Shown in pieces: positions 10,367 to 21,540 of a stretch of 64,000 nt of DNA. The position numbers and the translations under genes were made by a program. Position 1 is the first letter of the stretch. Every line of letters begins with the position of its first letter. The DNA is from Emydura subglobosa (Eukaryota > Chordata > Testudines > Chelidae). The DNA lies in assembly GCA_007922225.1 (NCBI GenBank), contig ML680053.1, forward strand, positions 2,021,434-2,085,433. The letters run 5' to 3'. The notes below the pieces were generated by a model. That model ran no database searches, was not told the origin of the DNA, and saw only the letters and a list, made by a program, of their open reading frames with translations.

Positions 10367-10560
10367 CTGTAGATCCTCTGGAGGCCCGGCACGGCGGCGA
10401 TGCAGAGGATCCTGGCCGAGCACACGGCTATGCAGGCCTCCACCGTGGGCTCCTTCTTGATGCTGAGAAGGCAGACCTGCCCCACGTAGCCGTCACTGTT
10501 ACACACCCACACCTCGTAGGCGTTCTCTGGGCTGCTGTGACTGGGAGAAGCACAAGAGAA
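10367..10560 (-). CDS. ARHGEF17: ARHGEF17 exon E13: first propeller blade
   Basis: 194 bases, phase 0 to +2. Acceptor cccccttccag before TTCTCTTG, donor AG/gtacga. Starts FSCASPSHSSPENAYE, then VWVCNSDGYVGQVCLLSI, KKEPTVEACIAVCSARILC and IAAVPGLQRIYR. VWVCNSDG is a WD40-like strand opening the C-terminal beta-propeller. A second AG 20 nt inside (10541-10542) would break the frame, so 10560 is chosen. Confidence 0.95.
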
Positions 10561-12739
10561 CTGGAAGGGGGCAAAAGACAAGGAAGTTTCAGGTCATTTT
10601 TTAATTGTACTGAAAGGCCTTCCCGATGAATGTCTCAAAGCGGCCAGGCCGGGGGGGCAGACGGGCACAGGACAGAGGCGGTGCTCTGTCTCTTGGTTTA
10701 ATAAAAACAGTTTCCGTTTCCATGGTACTGTTCATCCCAAACTGCACACAGGCGTCACCGCTGGCATGCAGCCACCTCGGCGTGGAACATGGCAGCTGCT
10801 TAACAGCTCACTAGAACATCACCCAACAGTTCAGGATGGGAAAGGGAAGAAGAATACTGCAGCCACTCCAAACGGCAGGGGAAATGAGAGATGCACAATG
10901 CATCACCCAGGATGGAATCTGGCCAGGACCCCAGGGCTAACACCCCGGCTCCTTTGGAAAAGCACCACAGGACCTCTAGTGAGGAGAGGAAACAAGGACC
11001 TCAGTATCTCGTCCAGAAGATGGCAGGCCAGACCCTCAGCTGGCATCAACCATCGTTGCTCCTTTGACTTCGGCAGCGCCAGGGCCATGTCACACCAGCT
11101 GAGGGCGTGAAAGAGACTCGACGGCTTGTTCTGCCGACGCCTCACGTAACAGGTGCCCTGGGAAATCTGCAACCACTCAGGGGGCAGGGGGGGTTTTGTG
11201 TATGGCGGGGCAGAGGGATGCGGGGAGGGGAGCGAAGGCGGAGCAGCTGATTCCAAGCTGGGAAGGGGCATCCCAGTAGTCCCTGCCACTCCTCTGGCAA
11301 TTCCTCGGCGGACAGAGCCCAGCGCACCGATGCCCCCCACCCAGGTGCCGGTGCCCTGTCCTGTTCTCCACCCCGGCAGCTGCTGCTCGTGCTCCTGCCC
11401 CTCCTCCAGGCTAGATGTCTCCGCTGGGACCCCGGGTGTCTCTGTAGTGGCTGCAAGGTGGGACTGGGCTGGGCCGGGGAGTCCAACCTGCTCCCCAGCG
11501 GCCGCTCCAGACCCATCTCCAGATCCCACTCGTGTCTCTGCACTCCCCAGTCCTCTGGCGCGTGCACGCGGGTGCGGAGCATAGCCAGGTCCTGCTCTCA
11601 TCTCTGTGTGACAGGGGGAGGGGGAAGACATAGATCCACCCCCCCATATTTCCAGTGTGGGGGCACCCGTCAGTTCTGCCACCCCAGGAGCTGCTCTCCT
11701 TCCCAGGGAACGGGGTCCCTTTCCTTTCACCGACAGACTCGCCGGTACTGTGGGAGTGATGTGCAGTCATGTGGGTCTGAGGAGCCCTGTGTGCGTTCAA
11801 CGGGGGGCCCCGGCAGCTTCCTCGCACCGCAGGGCTGAGATTCCCGTGACACACACTGATTTCATGGAGAGCCCAGTCACCGAGGATACAACAGCCCCCA
11901 GCTCGGCAGACCGGCACCCACCACACAAAGCAAACGCAGTCACAGCTGACACCGACCGGCTGCTCGGCAGAGCAGGGCCAAAGGCCGGACGGACTTGAAA
12001 ACCCCTCTTTCGGGCTCCCTTCCGGCTCGGGCTGGAGGCACGCTGGCAAGGTGACGAGGGTGGGCATGGCTCACCGTCATCTGCGCTGCCCCTGCCCCGT
12101 GCATGCAGGGGGCTGTCAGACCAGCACTAGAGAACGGTCCCTGTTTCTCTGCACATGCAGCCAGCGACGCACTCTGCCCCACGGGGCAGGAGTAACCTGT
12201 GTTAAAGAAGGTGCGTGTGGCTGGTGGGTGGCAGATTTTGTCTCTGGAAACAACGCAGATTGCTAGGGGGCTGCGCTGGGCCCCGAAACAAGCAGCATCT
12301 GGCTCGTCAGTAAAAAGGGCATCAGGTGGAGAGAGAGCGTGGGGGAAATACGGAGCATGGGCAGTAGAGACTAACAGACAAAACAGCAGCCCAGATCTGG
12401 ACTCAGACATGTCTGGGATCTGAATCCAATTCACAGCTAGCCCTTATGGGCCCAATCCATTGCACAATGAAGACACTGGGAATCTTTCCATTCCCTGCAA
12501 GGAGCTTTGGATCAGGGGCACCCCAATACCCCCGATTTAAAGAGCCTCAAACTCAGGGGTCCGAAATCCAGACCTGGGTTCAAATCCTGAACACCCCGAA
12601 GTTCAGATGGGGGGGTTTGGTTCGGGCGCCTCTCTAATATACAGGTGTTCAGCGTTGCACTGGAGGTGTTGCAGGGAGCTCTGGGACAAGGGGAAAGAAA
12701 CTGAACTCACTAGGGTCTCATTATAAAAGGCCAACGTAC
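10561..12739 (-). other. Intron 12 of ARHGEF17
   Basis: GC-rich with several overlapping open frames on both strands (11142-12434), none with recognisable domains or codon bias. I regard them as chance ORFs. No repeat was confidently assigned. Confidence 0.75.
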
Positions 12740-12813
12740 TTGCATCCCGCTGCGTGTCTTCATGATAGGGATTGCCTTCAGGAATTCTGGGTCCAGGCAA
12801 TTTTTGTGGGAAG
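12740..12813 (-). CDS. ARHGEF17: ARHGEF17 exon E12: conserved linker
   Basis: 74 bases, not covered by a long open frame; found because E11 and E13 could not be joined directly. Acceptor catgtccag, donor CAA/gtacgt. It completes Ala from E11 and reads SHKNCLDPEFLKAI then PIMKTRSGMQ. The CLDPEFLKAIPIMKTRSGMQ block is a recognised linker between the PH module and propeller in this family. Confidence 0.95.
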
Positions 12814-13525
12814 CTGGACATGGAAAAAGAAAGGCTAGATCAGTGAGAGTCTGTGGAGATAGCAGTCAACAGCCATAACAGCAAGCAGTAGCAAACACCC
12901 CATCTCAGGTTTGCATGCTATAGAGGCCGGGACCCACCACTGAAATGCAGCTACCTGTGGGGTGGAACGCCGCAGCTGCTTAACAGCACACAACAACACG
13001 GGGCAATGTTTTAGTGCAGGAAGTGGTGAATACCGTGTTCAACTGAAACTGCAGATGAGATGGGCAGAGTGTCCTTTACCAAGCTGGAAATTGCTAAATC
13101 CTGCATCTTGGCAGGGGGTTAGACTAGATGACCTTGGTGGTCCCTTCTATGATATTAAGGCACAAAGGATAACACCCCGTCTGGGCAAAACATGTTGGGA
13201 TCTTTCAACGACCGGTCAACTACATTTAGCACCTCCCCAACCCCCACACTGGGACTTTGATTTCATACAGACGCCGTAGGAAGGGGGCCACCCGCTGGAT
13301 GATCAGTGACACATTCCGGAGCAGGTGGTTTTCCTTGGCCATCTCCTAGCCCCGAAGTGATCTAGCGAGACCCCGCTTAGATAGCTCACTAGCAAAGGAG
13401 GGGACTGATTCTCAGGGAATATACCCTCCCTGGAGCCCTGAGCCAACTCCTGCTGGTATCAGTGGGAACCTTCCCACGGCATTCAGAGCGGATCACATCC
13501 GGCTCCCCTTCGCAGCGCTACTTAC
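12814..13525 (-). other. Intron 11 of ARHGEF17
   Basis: Short intron with a degraded LINE-tail-like stretch (13108-13160). Otherwise nothing seen. Confidence 0.8.
13108..13160 (+). repeat. LINE-tail-like fragment
   Basis: GGCAGGGGGTTAGACTAGAT then GACC and GGTCCCTTCTATGATATT resemble a CR1-family 3'UTR. Confidence 0.55.
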
Positions 13526-13739
13526 CCAGTTTCTTCTTGGCGTCCTCGAAGGCCTGCTCGAAGCTGTGCCGCGCGTCGGGATTGGGGAACTCGAAGACGA
13601 AGGACTCGGTGCCATCGGCTTTGGTGGCGGTGAGCTCAACTTTGTTGGGAGGGAAGGACATGGCGAAGGAGAGGGACTGCTTCTCTGCCAGCTCCCGGTG
13701 TATGGCCGCCATCAGGTCCTTGATGACATCGTCCAGGCT
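13526..13739 (-). CDS. ARHGEF17: ARHGEF17 exon E11: PH-like domain C-terminal half
   Basis: 214 bases, phase 0 to +1. Acceptor gtgtcctcag, donor CTG G/gtaagt. Encodes SLDDVIKDLMAAIHRELAEK, then FPPNKVELTATKADGTESFV, FEFPNP and HSFEQAFEDAKKKL. The last piece is the C-terminal amphipathic PH helix, with the strand VFEFPNPD before it. Confidence 0.96.
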
Positions 13740-13834
13740 CTGAGGACACACACAGGAACAGGAAGAGCATTTTAAGGCCGAGGGGAAGCGCGCTCCAGGG
13801 AGGAAGGATGGTCTTGTGTTTAAGGCGGTGGATG

Positions 13835-14095
13835 GGGACTTAGATGAGGTGGGTTTAACTCCCAGCTCTGCCACAGATTCCCTGTGGGATCTTGAGTGCG
13901 TCACTTAGCCTTTCTGTGCCTTATTCCCCATGTGTAAAATGAGGCAGAAAGTTCTCCTTTCCTGGCCCTGTAGAGTGTAGCCCTGTTGGGCAGGGAGGTG
14001 CTGCCTCTTACTGTTTGCATGTACAGCACAACAGAGCTCTGATCTTGTCTGGGGCCACCTGGCACTGCTACCATGATACAATCATGGACATAGCA
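13835..14095 (+). repeat. MIR-like SINE, long copy with tail
   Basis: Body CTCCCAGCTCTGCCACAG, TTTCTGTGCCTTATTCCCC and GTAAAATGAGG, then tail GTTTGCATGTACAGCAC, AGCTCTGATCTTGTCTGGGG and GCTACCATGATACA. This copy shows that body and tail belong to one element. Confidence 0.8.
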
Positions 14096-14130
14096 CTGGC
14101 AGGGATCTCAAACCGAGACAACCGCATCAC

Positions 14131-14156
14131 AATTATTATTATTATCATCATCATCC
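14131..14156. repeat. (ATT)n/(ATC)n microsatellite
   Basis: Five ATT-type units pass directly into four ATC-type units. Confidence 0.9.
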
Positions 14157-15501
14157 TTAAAGCTGACCTGCAAAGGAAAAACAAATGGGGCCTGTGGCCT
14201 TTTTTTCGTCTCTCTAGGATGGAAAAAGAAGCTCAAAAATATTTTTTTAAAACCAAAAAGGGTTTTTTTTTTGCTCATTTCTTTACACTGGAGATAGCAC
14301 AAACATCAAGTCTTGTCTTTCCTCTTTTTGCTGCTGCAGGGCTCCTTGGAGAACCAAGAGCACAGGAGCAGGAATTTTCTAAGCTGCTACCAGAGGGATG
14401 GGGCCGAGGTGTGTTGTTGGACTTTTAATAACGAGGGTTTTTCTCCCAACTGTACGTCAGGTGTTCGGGTTAAATGGATGGTAAGCAGCAAACAAGCCAC
14501 AAAAAGGGCCAGATTCTGGCCGGTGTAAATCAGTGTCGCTCCATCCAAATCAATGGGACGGCGTTGATTTCTTCCCTGTCTCAGCTGCTGAGGTCTCGCT
14601 CCCTTGTTGACGTCACACCCTGCCCGTTCTCCAGTCAGACACAGGGAGAGTAAAGTCGTTTCTAATCTTACAAAACAACAAGAAAAAAAATCTATCCGAG
14701 AGGTTACAAACCGCAACCCCCCGCGGGCCACCGTGCTGCGTTAAAGGGACTTGTGATTAAAGCCATGTAGACAGCTGTATGCAGGCTGGGGTCTGGTTTC
14801 TTTCATGAAATGGAAGTCTGTTAACACCGCTCATCGAGCTGCACGTGAGTTGTGTCTCTGCCCAGGCGCTGGGGCTACAGCCTTTTACCCTCATTTGTAT
14901 GGACTCTGGCCATGCTCTCTGAGTGTTCACAATACTCCAGCCAGACACAGAACTCTCATGTGTTGTGGGGAAAGATCAGACTGGATGATCACAATGGCCC
15001 TTTAAATCTATCCCGCAGCATCCCCGCCACGGCATGCCAAAATCCTACCTGTCCCCTTCCCTGCATAGCCCATTTACCCTGTACCTCCGTGGTCTGGGAT
15101 AGTCCCTGGGCTGCGATGCTGACAGGGCGGGAGGGACTCTGCTTAGATCCCCTTTAAGCACAAGCACTGCGTACTGAGCACAGCTGTGGAAGGAGCCTGC
15201 AGCACTTGGCAAAGCAGCTGCTGGGAAGCGCCACGTGCTGGAAAGGTTTATACAAATATAGGGTGAGCAGGGAGCTTGAAGCTGGGGGAGATGGGGAGAG
15301 CCCTGCAGGAGGATCAGGTTGGGTCCTCCGCTGAGGACCTGTCTGGAAAACACAAGGTGCGATCTTATCCAAGGAGCAGTATTTCCAGGGTGCCCGAGGA
15401 TGGGCCGTCTCTGGCAGGGGGCTGACTCCATCTGAGGCTGGGAGACCGTGTCAACCAGAGCCCCCTGGCCTCGGCTGTCCCCCCGAGGAGCCCGCCCTCA
15501 C

Positions 15502-15620
15502 CTGGTGGGGGAAGCTGAGGGTCTCGGAGAGCTTGCTGACTTGGCCCAGAGTGCTCAGGTCCTCGTCCAGGCGGCAGATCGTCTTCTGGATGCTCTCGCG
15601 GTTGGTGGACTGGGCGGCCC
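15502..15620 (-). CDS. ARHGEF17: ARHGEF17 exon E10: helical insert in PH-like region
   Basis: 119 bases, closes the Gly codon from E9 and ends phase 0 (CAG/gtgagg). Encodes AAQSTNRESIQKTICRLDED and LSTLGQVSKLSETLSFPHQ, a predicted helical segment conserved in ARHGEF17. The acceptor is gacacaaag, with A at -3 and a poor pyrimidine tract. Just upstream are three 14-bp tandem copies, each containing a CTGAC branch-point-like site. Confidence 0.93.
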
Positions 15621-17123
15621 CTTTGTGTCAAACAGAGCGACAGGGTGTGTCAGACAGGGTGCGTCAGACAGGGTGCGTCAGGCGGCTGAGACGGTGGGTG
15701 GGGATGGATGGGACACTCCCCCGCTTGACATTTCATTGAACCCCTGCTCCACTGGATTCTCTACTGCCACATACAAACCGAGCCCCCGGGGGCCTTATCC
15801 CAGCTCCCCTCCTGTTCTCCAGCTGCTTGTACTGGAAGGGTCAGACAGGGCAGGAGATCCCCTCCCGCACGGACTGCTGGGCTGCCGGGAAGGTCTGTAC
15901 AGCTGATCTCGGACCCAGCCTTGTCTGGCCTTCGGATAGGACCCCCTTCCTCTGGCTCCCCCGCCCTCCTGCTGCATCTCTGCCCAGCCACTGGAATAAA
16001 GCAAACGAGCTGGCTGTCCTGTTCCCTCTCTCTGTCTCTTCAGGGGGTCAGCTGCTCCCACCCCCATTCTAGGGATCTTTTGGGGCTGCCCTGCTTTGTG
16101 GGGCTGGGACCGGGACACGCTCCTCCAGTTCCTCAGAGGTTGCCTCGTTCTGGCCTGCACCTGGGTGAATTTAACCTAGAGAGGTGAGGCCGTTGCTGCT
16201 CACAGATGCCCTGTGCCAGGGCACTCTGGGGTTGTGAAGCCTCCCAGAAGGGCTGCTGTGATGGGCGTCAGGCAGCCTGACTTCCCCCCTTTCTCCCAGG
16301 ATCACTGTCTGCCGAGGCCTTCTGCACACAGCAGCCAGCTGGATCTGCTCAGTGTGAGCACTGGGTTCCCAGGCACGGAGCGATTCCCACGCAGCAGAGC
16401 CCCGGCTGGAGTCCTCGGGACCCACGGCTGGGTGAGTTATCCCCGAGCCAGGCAGGCTCCTCCCGCGCGGAGCAGCACGGGCTGCCCGGGGCCTGTCTGC
16501 AGCGCTAGCTCACGGACACCGGCGCGCGGGGCTTCCTGATGGAAACTGACGTGGGGGCTGATGCCCCCGCTGGCGCCGAGAGATGAATGTGTTTACACCC
16601 TCAAGAGCCCTGGCCAAGGGAGGGTCGGACACTCCCCCAATCCTCCCAGCCGCCCCGGCGAGGAGAGCGTCACTAGGGCCGCGGCAGCTACTAAGCCACT
16701 ATGCTGGGATAAAGTGCAGGGAGCAGCTCGGCTCCCACCCCATCCCACGGGGCCTCGACGCACAGAGACCTGTGATCATTTTCATGAGGGTTGCAGGGGG
16801 ACATAGGGCCAGATTCCGGGCCCTGCAATGGCCCCTCTCTGCCACGCCCCTCGCTGCCCCTTGGACACCTCCCCTCCACCCCGGGCCACGGCAAGGACGG
16901 AAGCGGCTGGAGACGTGTGTGTGACGGCTGTTCTGCAGAGCAACCTGTGGGCAGCTGGGCGCTACCGCAGCCTCCAGGTTCTGCACCAGCGCCACTGCAC
17001 TGCGGGGCACAGACGGCCTTTGATTTCGTTTGCCCAACGCCGAGCACACCAGGGCTTTGATCTCGCCTGGGGCCTGCGGGCGCTACCATAATAGAAACGC
17101 TGGCTAACACAGACAGTACAGAC
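15621..17123 (-). other. Intron 9 of ARHGEF17
   Basis: A 14-bp tandem repeat sits directly ahead of the E10 acceptor (15641-15682). A degraded SINE tail lies near 17000-17095. The GC-rich middle shows no gene. Confidence 0.8.
15641..15682. repeat. 14-bp tandem repeat ahead of exon E10
   Basis: Three units of CAGGGTGYGTCAGA. On the gene strand each carries CTGAC, a branch-point-like pentamer, with its A 28, 42 and 56 bases upstream of the acceptor AG of E10. Confidence 0.9.
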
Positions 17124-17209
17124 CTTTCACAACGTCCACATCCTCCAGGGGCAGTTTCCAGAGCAGCTTGTACTTGCTGGCTATGTCGATAACGCTGGCT
17201 GCCGTGTAA
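17124..17209 (-). CDS. ARHGEF17: ARHGEF17 exon E9: PH-like domain
   Basis: 86 bases; begins by completing Leu (CT/T) and ends with one base of a Gly codon (G/GG). Residues YTAASVIDIASKYKLLWKLP then LEDVDVVKG continue the PH fold. Acceptor ttctcttccag is strong. The donor is AAAG/gtctgt, with C at +3, unlike the GTRAG consensus and weaker than all other donors in this gene. Frame closure with E10 supports using it. Confidence 0.93.
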
Positions 17210-18049
17210 CTGGAAGAGAAAGACGTGAATGGATTCCCAGACTGCAGTCCTGAACGCGACCCCTAGGTGGTGAGGGTGGCAAGTGTAAGAGAGCCACGCT
17301 TAACATGGAAACTGATCATGGGCCTAAAAACAGCCCCAGGGACTGGGTGTTCTTGGCAGAAGGGCCCCGGAGCAGTCACCCCGATCCCTTTTCTCATTCT
17401 CAGCATGTGGGGCAGGGCGGGGCACGTCCCTGCCTGCTCCCAGGAGCACAGAGCACCAGCCCGGCTTGCTGTGAACGTTTGAAGTTTGGTTCCCAGGGTT
17501 TGTTACCAGGATGGAGAGGAAGGTTGGCTTTGCCTAGCATTCTGGGGGATCCCTCAGCCCACCTGCCCCGCCCAGACCTCCCCCGAGTCCCATCGGCCTG
17601 CTCTGCCTAAGCAGGGTGCACCGAGCTCCCAGCGGGCCAAAGCCACCCTGTCGATTTCCCCGCCCCGGGGCACATCCGGGACGGGCGCGGATCCACTCTG
17701 TGGGGAGGGCTGGGAACAAAAGGGGGAAAGATAAAAACCAGTGACTCGACCTTCTCAGAACGGTTGCTCTTTGAGACGGGCTGCTCACGTCCATTCCAAG
17801 TAAGTGCGTATGCACCGTGTGCATAGTCGCCGGAGGGTTTTTCCCCATTGGGTCGGTGCAGGCGCCCCTTAGAGTCTTGCCTCCGTGGTGCCATACATAG
17901 GGCCCTGCCGACCCGCTTTCTCCCTGGCTGGCTTCCACCGAGGGGAAGGTGGGTGGGTCTTGGAATGGACACGAGCAACACATCTCGAAGAACAATGATG
18001 AAAAGGTAGGTGACCGTTTTTAGCGCCTTCGATCGCTTGCTCGTGTCGA

Positions 18050-19135
18050 TTTCAAATCGGTGACTCCCAAGCGGACCCTAGGAGGAGGGGTCGGAGCTCA
18101 CAGAATCGCTGACTGAAGCGCTGCTCTGCAAATGCATTATCGTCCCCGGTCTGCTGGGCGATGGGCGCAATGCACCGTGAACGTGCGGATCGACGACCAG
18201 GCCGCTGCCCTGCAGATCTCCTGCGTAGGGACATGCGTCGGGAACGCTGCCGAGGAGGGCTGTGCCCTTGTGGAGTGCGCTGTCAGAGCCGGGGGCTGGC
18301 CCCTTTGCTAGGTCTCAGCAAGTCCTAATGCAGGTCTTGATCCACACTGAAATCCTCTGGGATGATAGCGGAAGACCCTTCGTCCTGACCGCTACTGCGA
18401 CAAAGAGTTGGTTCGAGTTATGAAATGGTCTTGTCCTGTGGATGTAGAACGCCAGTGTCCGCCTGACATCGAGGGAAGTGAGGCTTCCTTCCCTGCTATT
18501 GGCATGCGGTTTAGGGACGAATACTTGGGAGGAAGATGTCCTGGTCTGCATGAAACTGGGATACCAATTTAGGGGGGAAGGCTGGATGTGGGTGCAACCG
18601 GATCTTGTTCTTCCGGAACACGGTGTATGGAAGTTCGGCTCTCAAGACCCTGAACTCAGACACCCACCTGGCTGAAGTTATCTTTCACGAGAGGTAGAGG
18701 AGGGGCACATTGCTATGGGCTCAAAGGGGGGAGGGGGCATCAGTCTGGAAAACACCAGGTTAAAGCCCCAGGCCAGTACCGGACGGCAAACTTGGGGACC
18801 TGGCCTATTGAGGCCCTTGAGAAAACAGGTGGCCGTCGGATTAGCAAAGACCAATCAACCCCGCACCTCGGGATGGGATGCAGAGATCGCCGCCAGGTGC
18901 ACCGTTATGGATGACACGCCCAGACCCAGCTGCTTCAGGCGCAGCAGATAATCCGGAATGAAGGGTAGTGCTGCTTGCATAGGCGGGGTGCCCTTCTGCA
19001 TTGCCCAACTGGAAAACGTCTTCCACTTGGCCAAGTACGGAGCCCTAGTGGACGGCTTCCTGCTGCCGAGGAGGATCCCTCTGACGGGCCCCGAGCGTGC
19101 GGAGTCCATGGGATTTAACCCTGAAGCTTCCACAC
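18050..19135 (-). pseudogene. DIRS tyrosine recombinase (broken)
   Basis: SAM-like N-terminal domain: STRAPYLAKWKTFSSWAMQK and SSITVHLAAISASH. Catalytic part: LDVRRTLAFYIHRTRPFHNS with QLFVAVAV, then SSQRISVWI, an HSTRAQ box (about 18265) and AAAWSSIRTFTVHC. It carries stops near its C-terminus. Confidence 0.8.
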
Positions 19136-19539
19136 TGTGAAGTGTAAAGACTCAAGGTTGGGATATTGGGGACAGCCTGTGTGATTAGTCCACCGCTGAA
19201 GGCAGGGTGATCGGAGTGACTGCTGACAGTTCCGTTGCTGACAGATAGCTTGGGCTATCCGTGTGACGGACGCTCTGTCCCTCCTGATCTGAAGCAGGAC
19301 CTTGTGAACGAGCGGGAAAGGCGGGAACGCACAAAGCAGGTGGCCCTGCCAAGGAAGGAGGAACGCATCTGCGACCGAGCCTGGGAATGAACAAAACTCG
19401 CTGCAGACATATCTACTTGGGGAACTCCCCGCTGCTGGATGAGGCTTTTCACGACGTCCGGGCGAATAGCTCACCCGGGCAGTGGAAGGATCTGCTGAGA
19501 TGGTCTGCCAGCTCAGTCTGAGATCCAGGGAGGCCAGAT

Positions 19540-20950
19540 GCCTCCAGGTGTATGGAGTGAGCGGTGCAGAAATCCCAGTGCGAGGGCTTCTTGACCCAGG
19601 GGAGAGGCGCGTGCTCCGCCCTGTCTGTTTATATAAAACACATCACTGTTGTATTGTCTGTCCGGACTGATACGCATCTGCCTCGGGCGTGCTAGGCGAC
19701 CCGCTTTCAGCCCCCGGCCGCTTCTTCTTCTTCTTGCGTGTGGTGTGGAGTTCCATTCATTCAGCACCTGTACGTGGCAGACCTCAGCCGTTCCAGTGCT
19801 TTGCCGGTCAGGAGGTTGAGGGAAACCACTCCTCCTTTGCGGCGGTGGAGGGGACATTCCTCCACAAGATGGTCCGCTCTTTGTATTTCTCCACACTCGC
19901 AGGCTGCAGTAGCACAAAGGTCCCAGCTGTGCATGCAGGAGTTAAAGCGCCCGACACCTGTCCTTGGGCGTTTTACGCGGGTCCGCTCCTTTCGTGGCTG
20001 GCTGCAGCCTGTAAGTGAGGTGGAGATGGGAGGCAGTTTTTGCCGTCTGCCAGGGTGTTCCTTCCTCCACTGGCTCATGACCCACTCACTCCGGCTTTGG
20101 CCATTATCTGCCTGTAGAAAGGCCTGAGCCGCTCTTATGAAAGGCCTGCGGCTCCTGAGGCGTTGAGCCAGCAGAGGCTGGAAGATCCTTTCAGGAAGGG
20201 GATGGAGCAGGTTGTTAGCAGCTTTGAATGCTGCCTGCCTGGCTGCGGGCAGCCGTCTCAGGAGCTGGGGTGGGACACCAGACAGACGGGGCTGTTCGTA
20301 AGATGGTGATGGGGCGTTGGTATCTGCTGATAACGCGCAGGGCATTATCGGGGTGGAATTACAACTGACCTCCTCGTGCTCCACCTTGGAAACGTCTCAC
20401 TGATGGCGACCGAGTTGTAAGTTCGGTTTCGAGATTCCCTGCCGCTGAGGCGGCGGGATAACCCTGCTCCAGACCAGAGGCCTTGAGTGCTAAGGGTCCC
20501 TAGATGCGCCCCCCACCCCAACGCTGATGGGCCTGTGACTGGACACCAGGATGGCTGGGCTCCGGAGAAGGGCACCTCCGCACACACCGATTGAAGGTGG
20601 AGCCACCACCAAAGGGAGTCTGTGACCCGAGAGGGAAGCAAAACGATCTTGTCTGATCTGTCTCTCTTTGGCCAGTAAGCTGATGCCAGCCAAGCCTGGA
20701 GAGGTCTGAGCCGCAGCCTCGCATGCCGGCCCACCTACGTGCAGGAGGCCACGTGATCTAGGAGCTTCAAGCAGCTCCACGCCATCGCGGTGGGAAAGCG
20801 TCTGAAGTCCTCTGTGATGGAGCAAATGGTTGGAAAGCGAGACACCGGCAGTGATACCGAGTCCAGAACTGCTCCTATAAACTGTTCTTTGGGTAGGGGA
20901 CATGGTTGACTTGGCTACCTTTAGCTGTAGACCCAGGCTGTTGAAGGTCA
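19540..20950 (-). pseudogene. DIRS RNase H region, split by a LINE
   Basis: Before the insertion: LGLQLKVAKSTMSPTQRTVY and ALGWGAHLGTLSTQGLWS, the latter the start of the RNase H fold. After the insertion (19690 and below): a RTDNTT-like core and FYINRQGGARAS. The LINE at 19721-20395 separates them. Confidence 0.75.
19721..20395 (-). mobile_element. Non-LTR LINE 3' end inserted in the DIRS element
   Basis: Minus-strand frame 20384-19761 ends with RPRTGVGRFNSCMHSWDLC, CECGEIQRADHLVEECPL and a short C-terminus, the zinc-knuckle-like tail (C-x-C-G....H...C) of several LINE clades (RTE/Rex-like not resolved). A (CTT)n tract at 19721-19735 is its 3' microsatellite tail, showing orientation. 5'-truncated. 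Confidence 0.75.
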
Positions 20951-21540
20951 ACCGGATCAGGCTGTCATGTGCCTCTCCCTGCTCCTTGGAGCCAGCTGTC
21001 TAGCTACGGGAACACTTGTACCTGTCGTCTCCTTAGAAAGGCAGCGACAACTGCCATGTGCTTGGTGAACACTCGAGGGGCCGCGGACAGGCCGAAGGGG
21101 AGGACTCTAAACTGATGACGAGTGTGGTTTATTATGACCCCGAGGAACCTTCTGTGGGACGGGACTATTGATATATGAAAATACATGTCCTTCAAGTGCA
21201 GGGTGGCATACCAGTCCGCCAGGTCCAGGGAGATGATAGCGGCCAAAGGATACTATGCGGAACTTCAGTTTCTCCATCCATCTGTGGAGGTTTCACAGGT
21301 CGAGAACGGGTCTGAGACCCCCCTTTGGTCTTTGGGATTAGGAAATATTGGGAGTAAGACCCTTTCCCCTTAGCTTCTGAGAGAACTCCTCTACTGCTCC
21401 TGCTCTTAGGAACCTTTGCATCTCCTGCATAAGAAGTTGCTCATGAGAAGTGTTCCTGAAGAGTGATGGGGAAGGGGGATGGGCGGGAAGGGAGGTCCAG
21501 AACTGGAGAGAATAGCCCAACTCGATCATGCGCCGCACCC
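20950..21540 (-). pseudogene. DIRS reverse transcriptase (broken)
   Basis: Order of motifs on the minus strand: QEMQRFLRAGAVEEF, then a shifted YFLIPKTKGG-like piece, then AIISLDLADWYATLHLKDMY, FHISIVPSHRRFLGV, VLPFGLSAAPRVFTKHMAVV and QVFP. The expected catalytic Y-L-D-D is replaced by stop-L-D-S at 21006-20995. Non-functional. Confidence 0.85.

Larger units (their letters stand above)
13740..15501 (-). other. Intron 10 of ARHGEF17
   Basis: Begins with a long SINE copy (13835-14095), then an ATT/ATC microsatellite (14131-14156) and a T-rich region. A GGTGTAAATCAGTGTCGCTCC-type repeat lies at 14510-14570. Rest unassigned. Confidence 0.8.

Noticed and set aside
10541..10560. Alternative acceptor for exon E13 at 10540
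   Set aside because: It has a good tract, but using it removes 20 bases and shifts the frame; the upstream AG keeps MQ/FSC as in the family.
11142..12434. Several 110-275 residue open frames on both strands in intron 12
   Set aside because: They overlap each other on opposite strands in GC-rich DNA, show no recognisable motif, and lie inside an ARHGEF17 intron.
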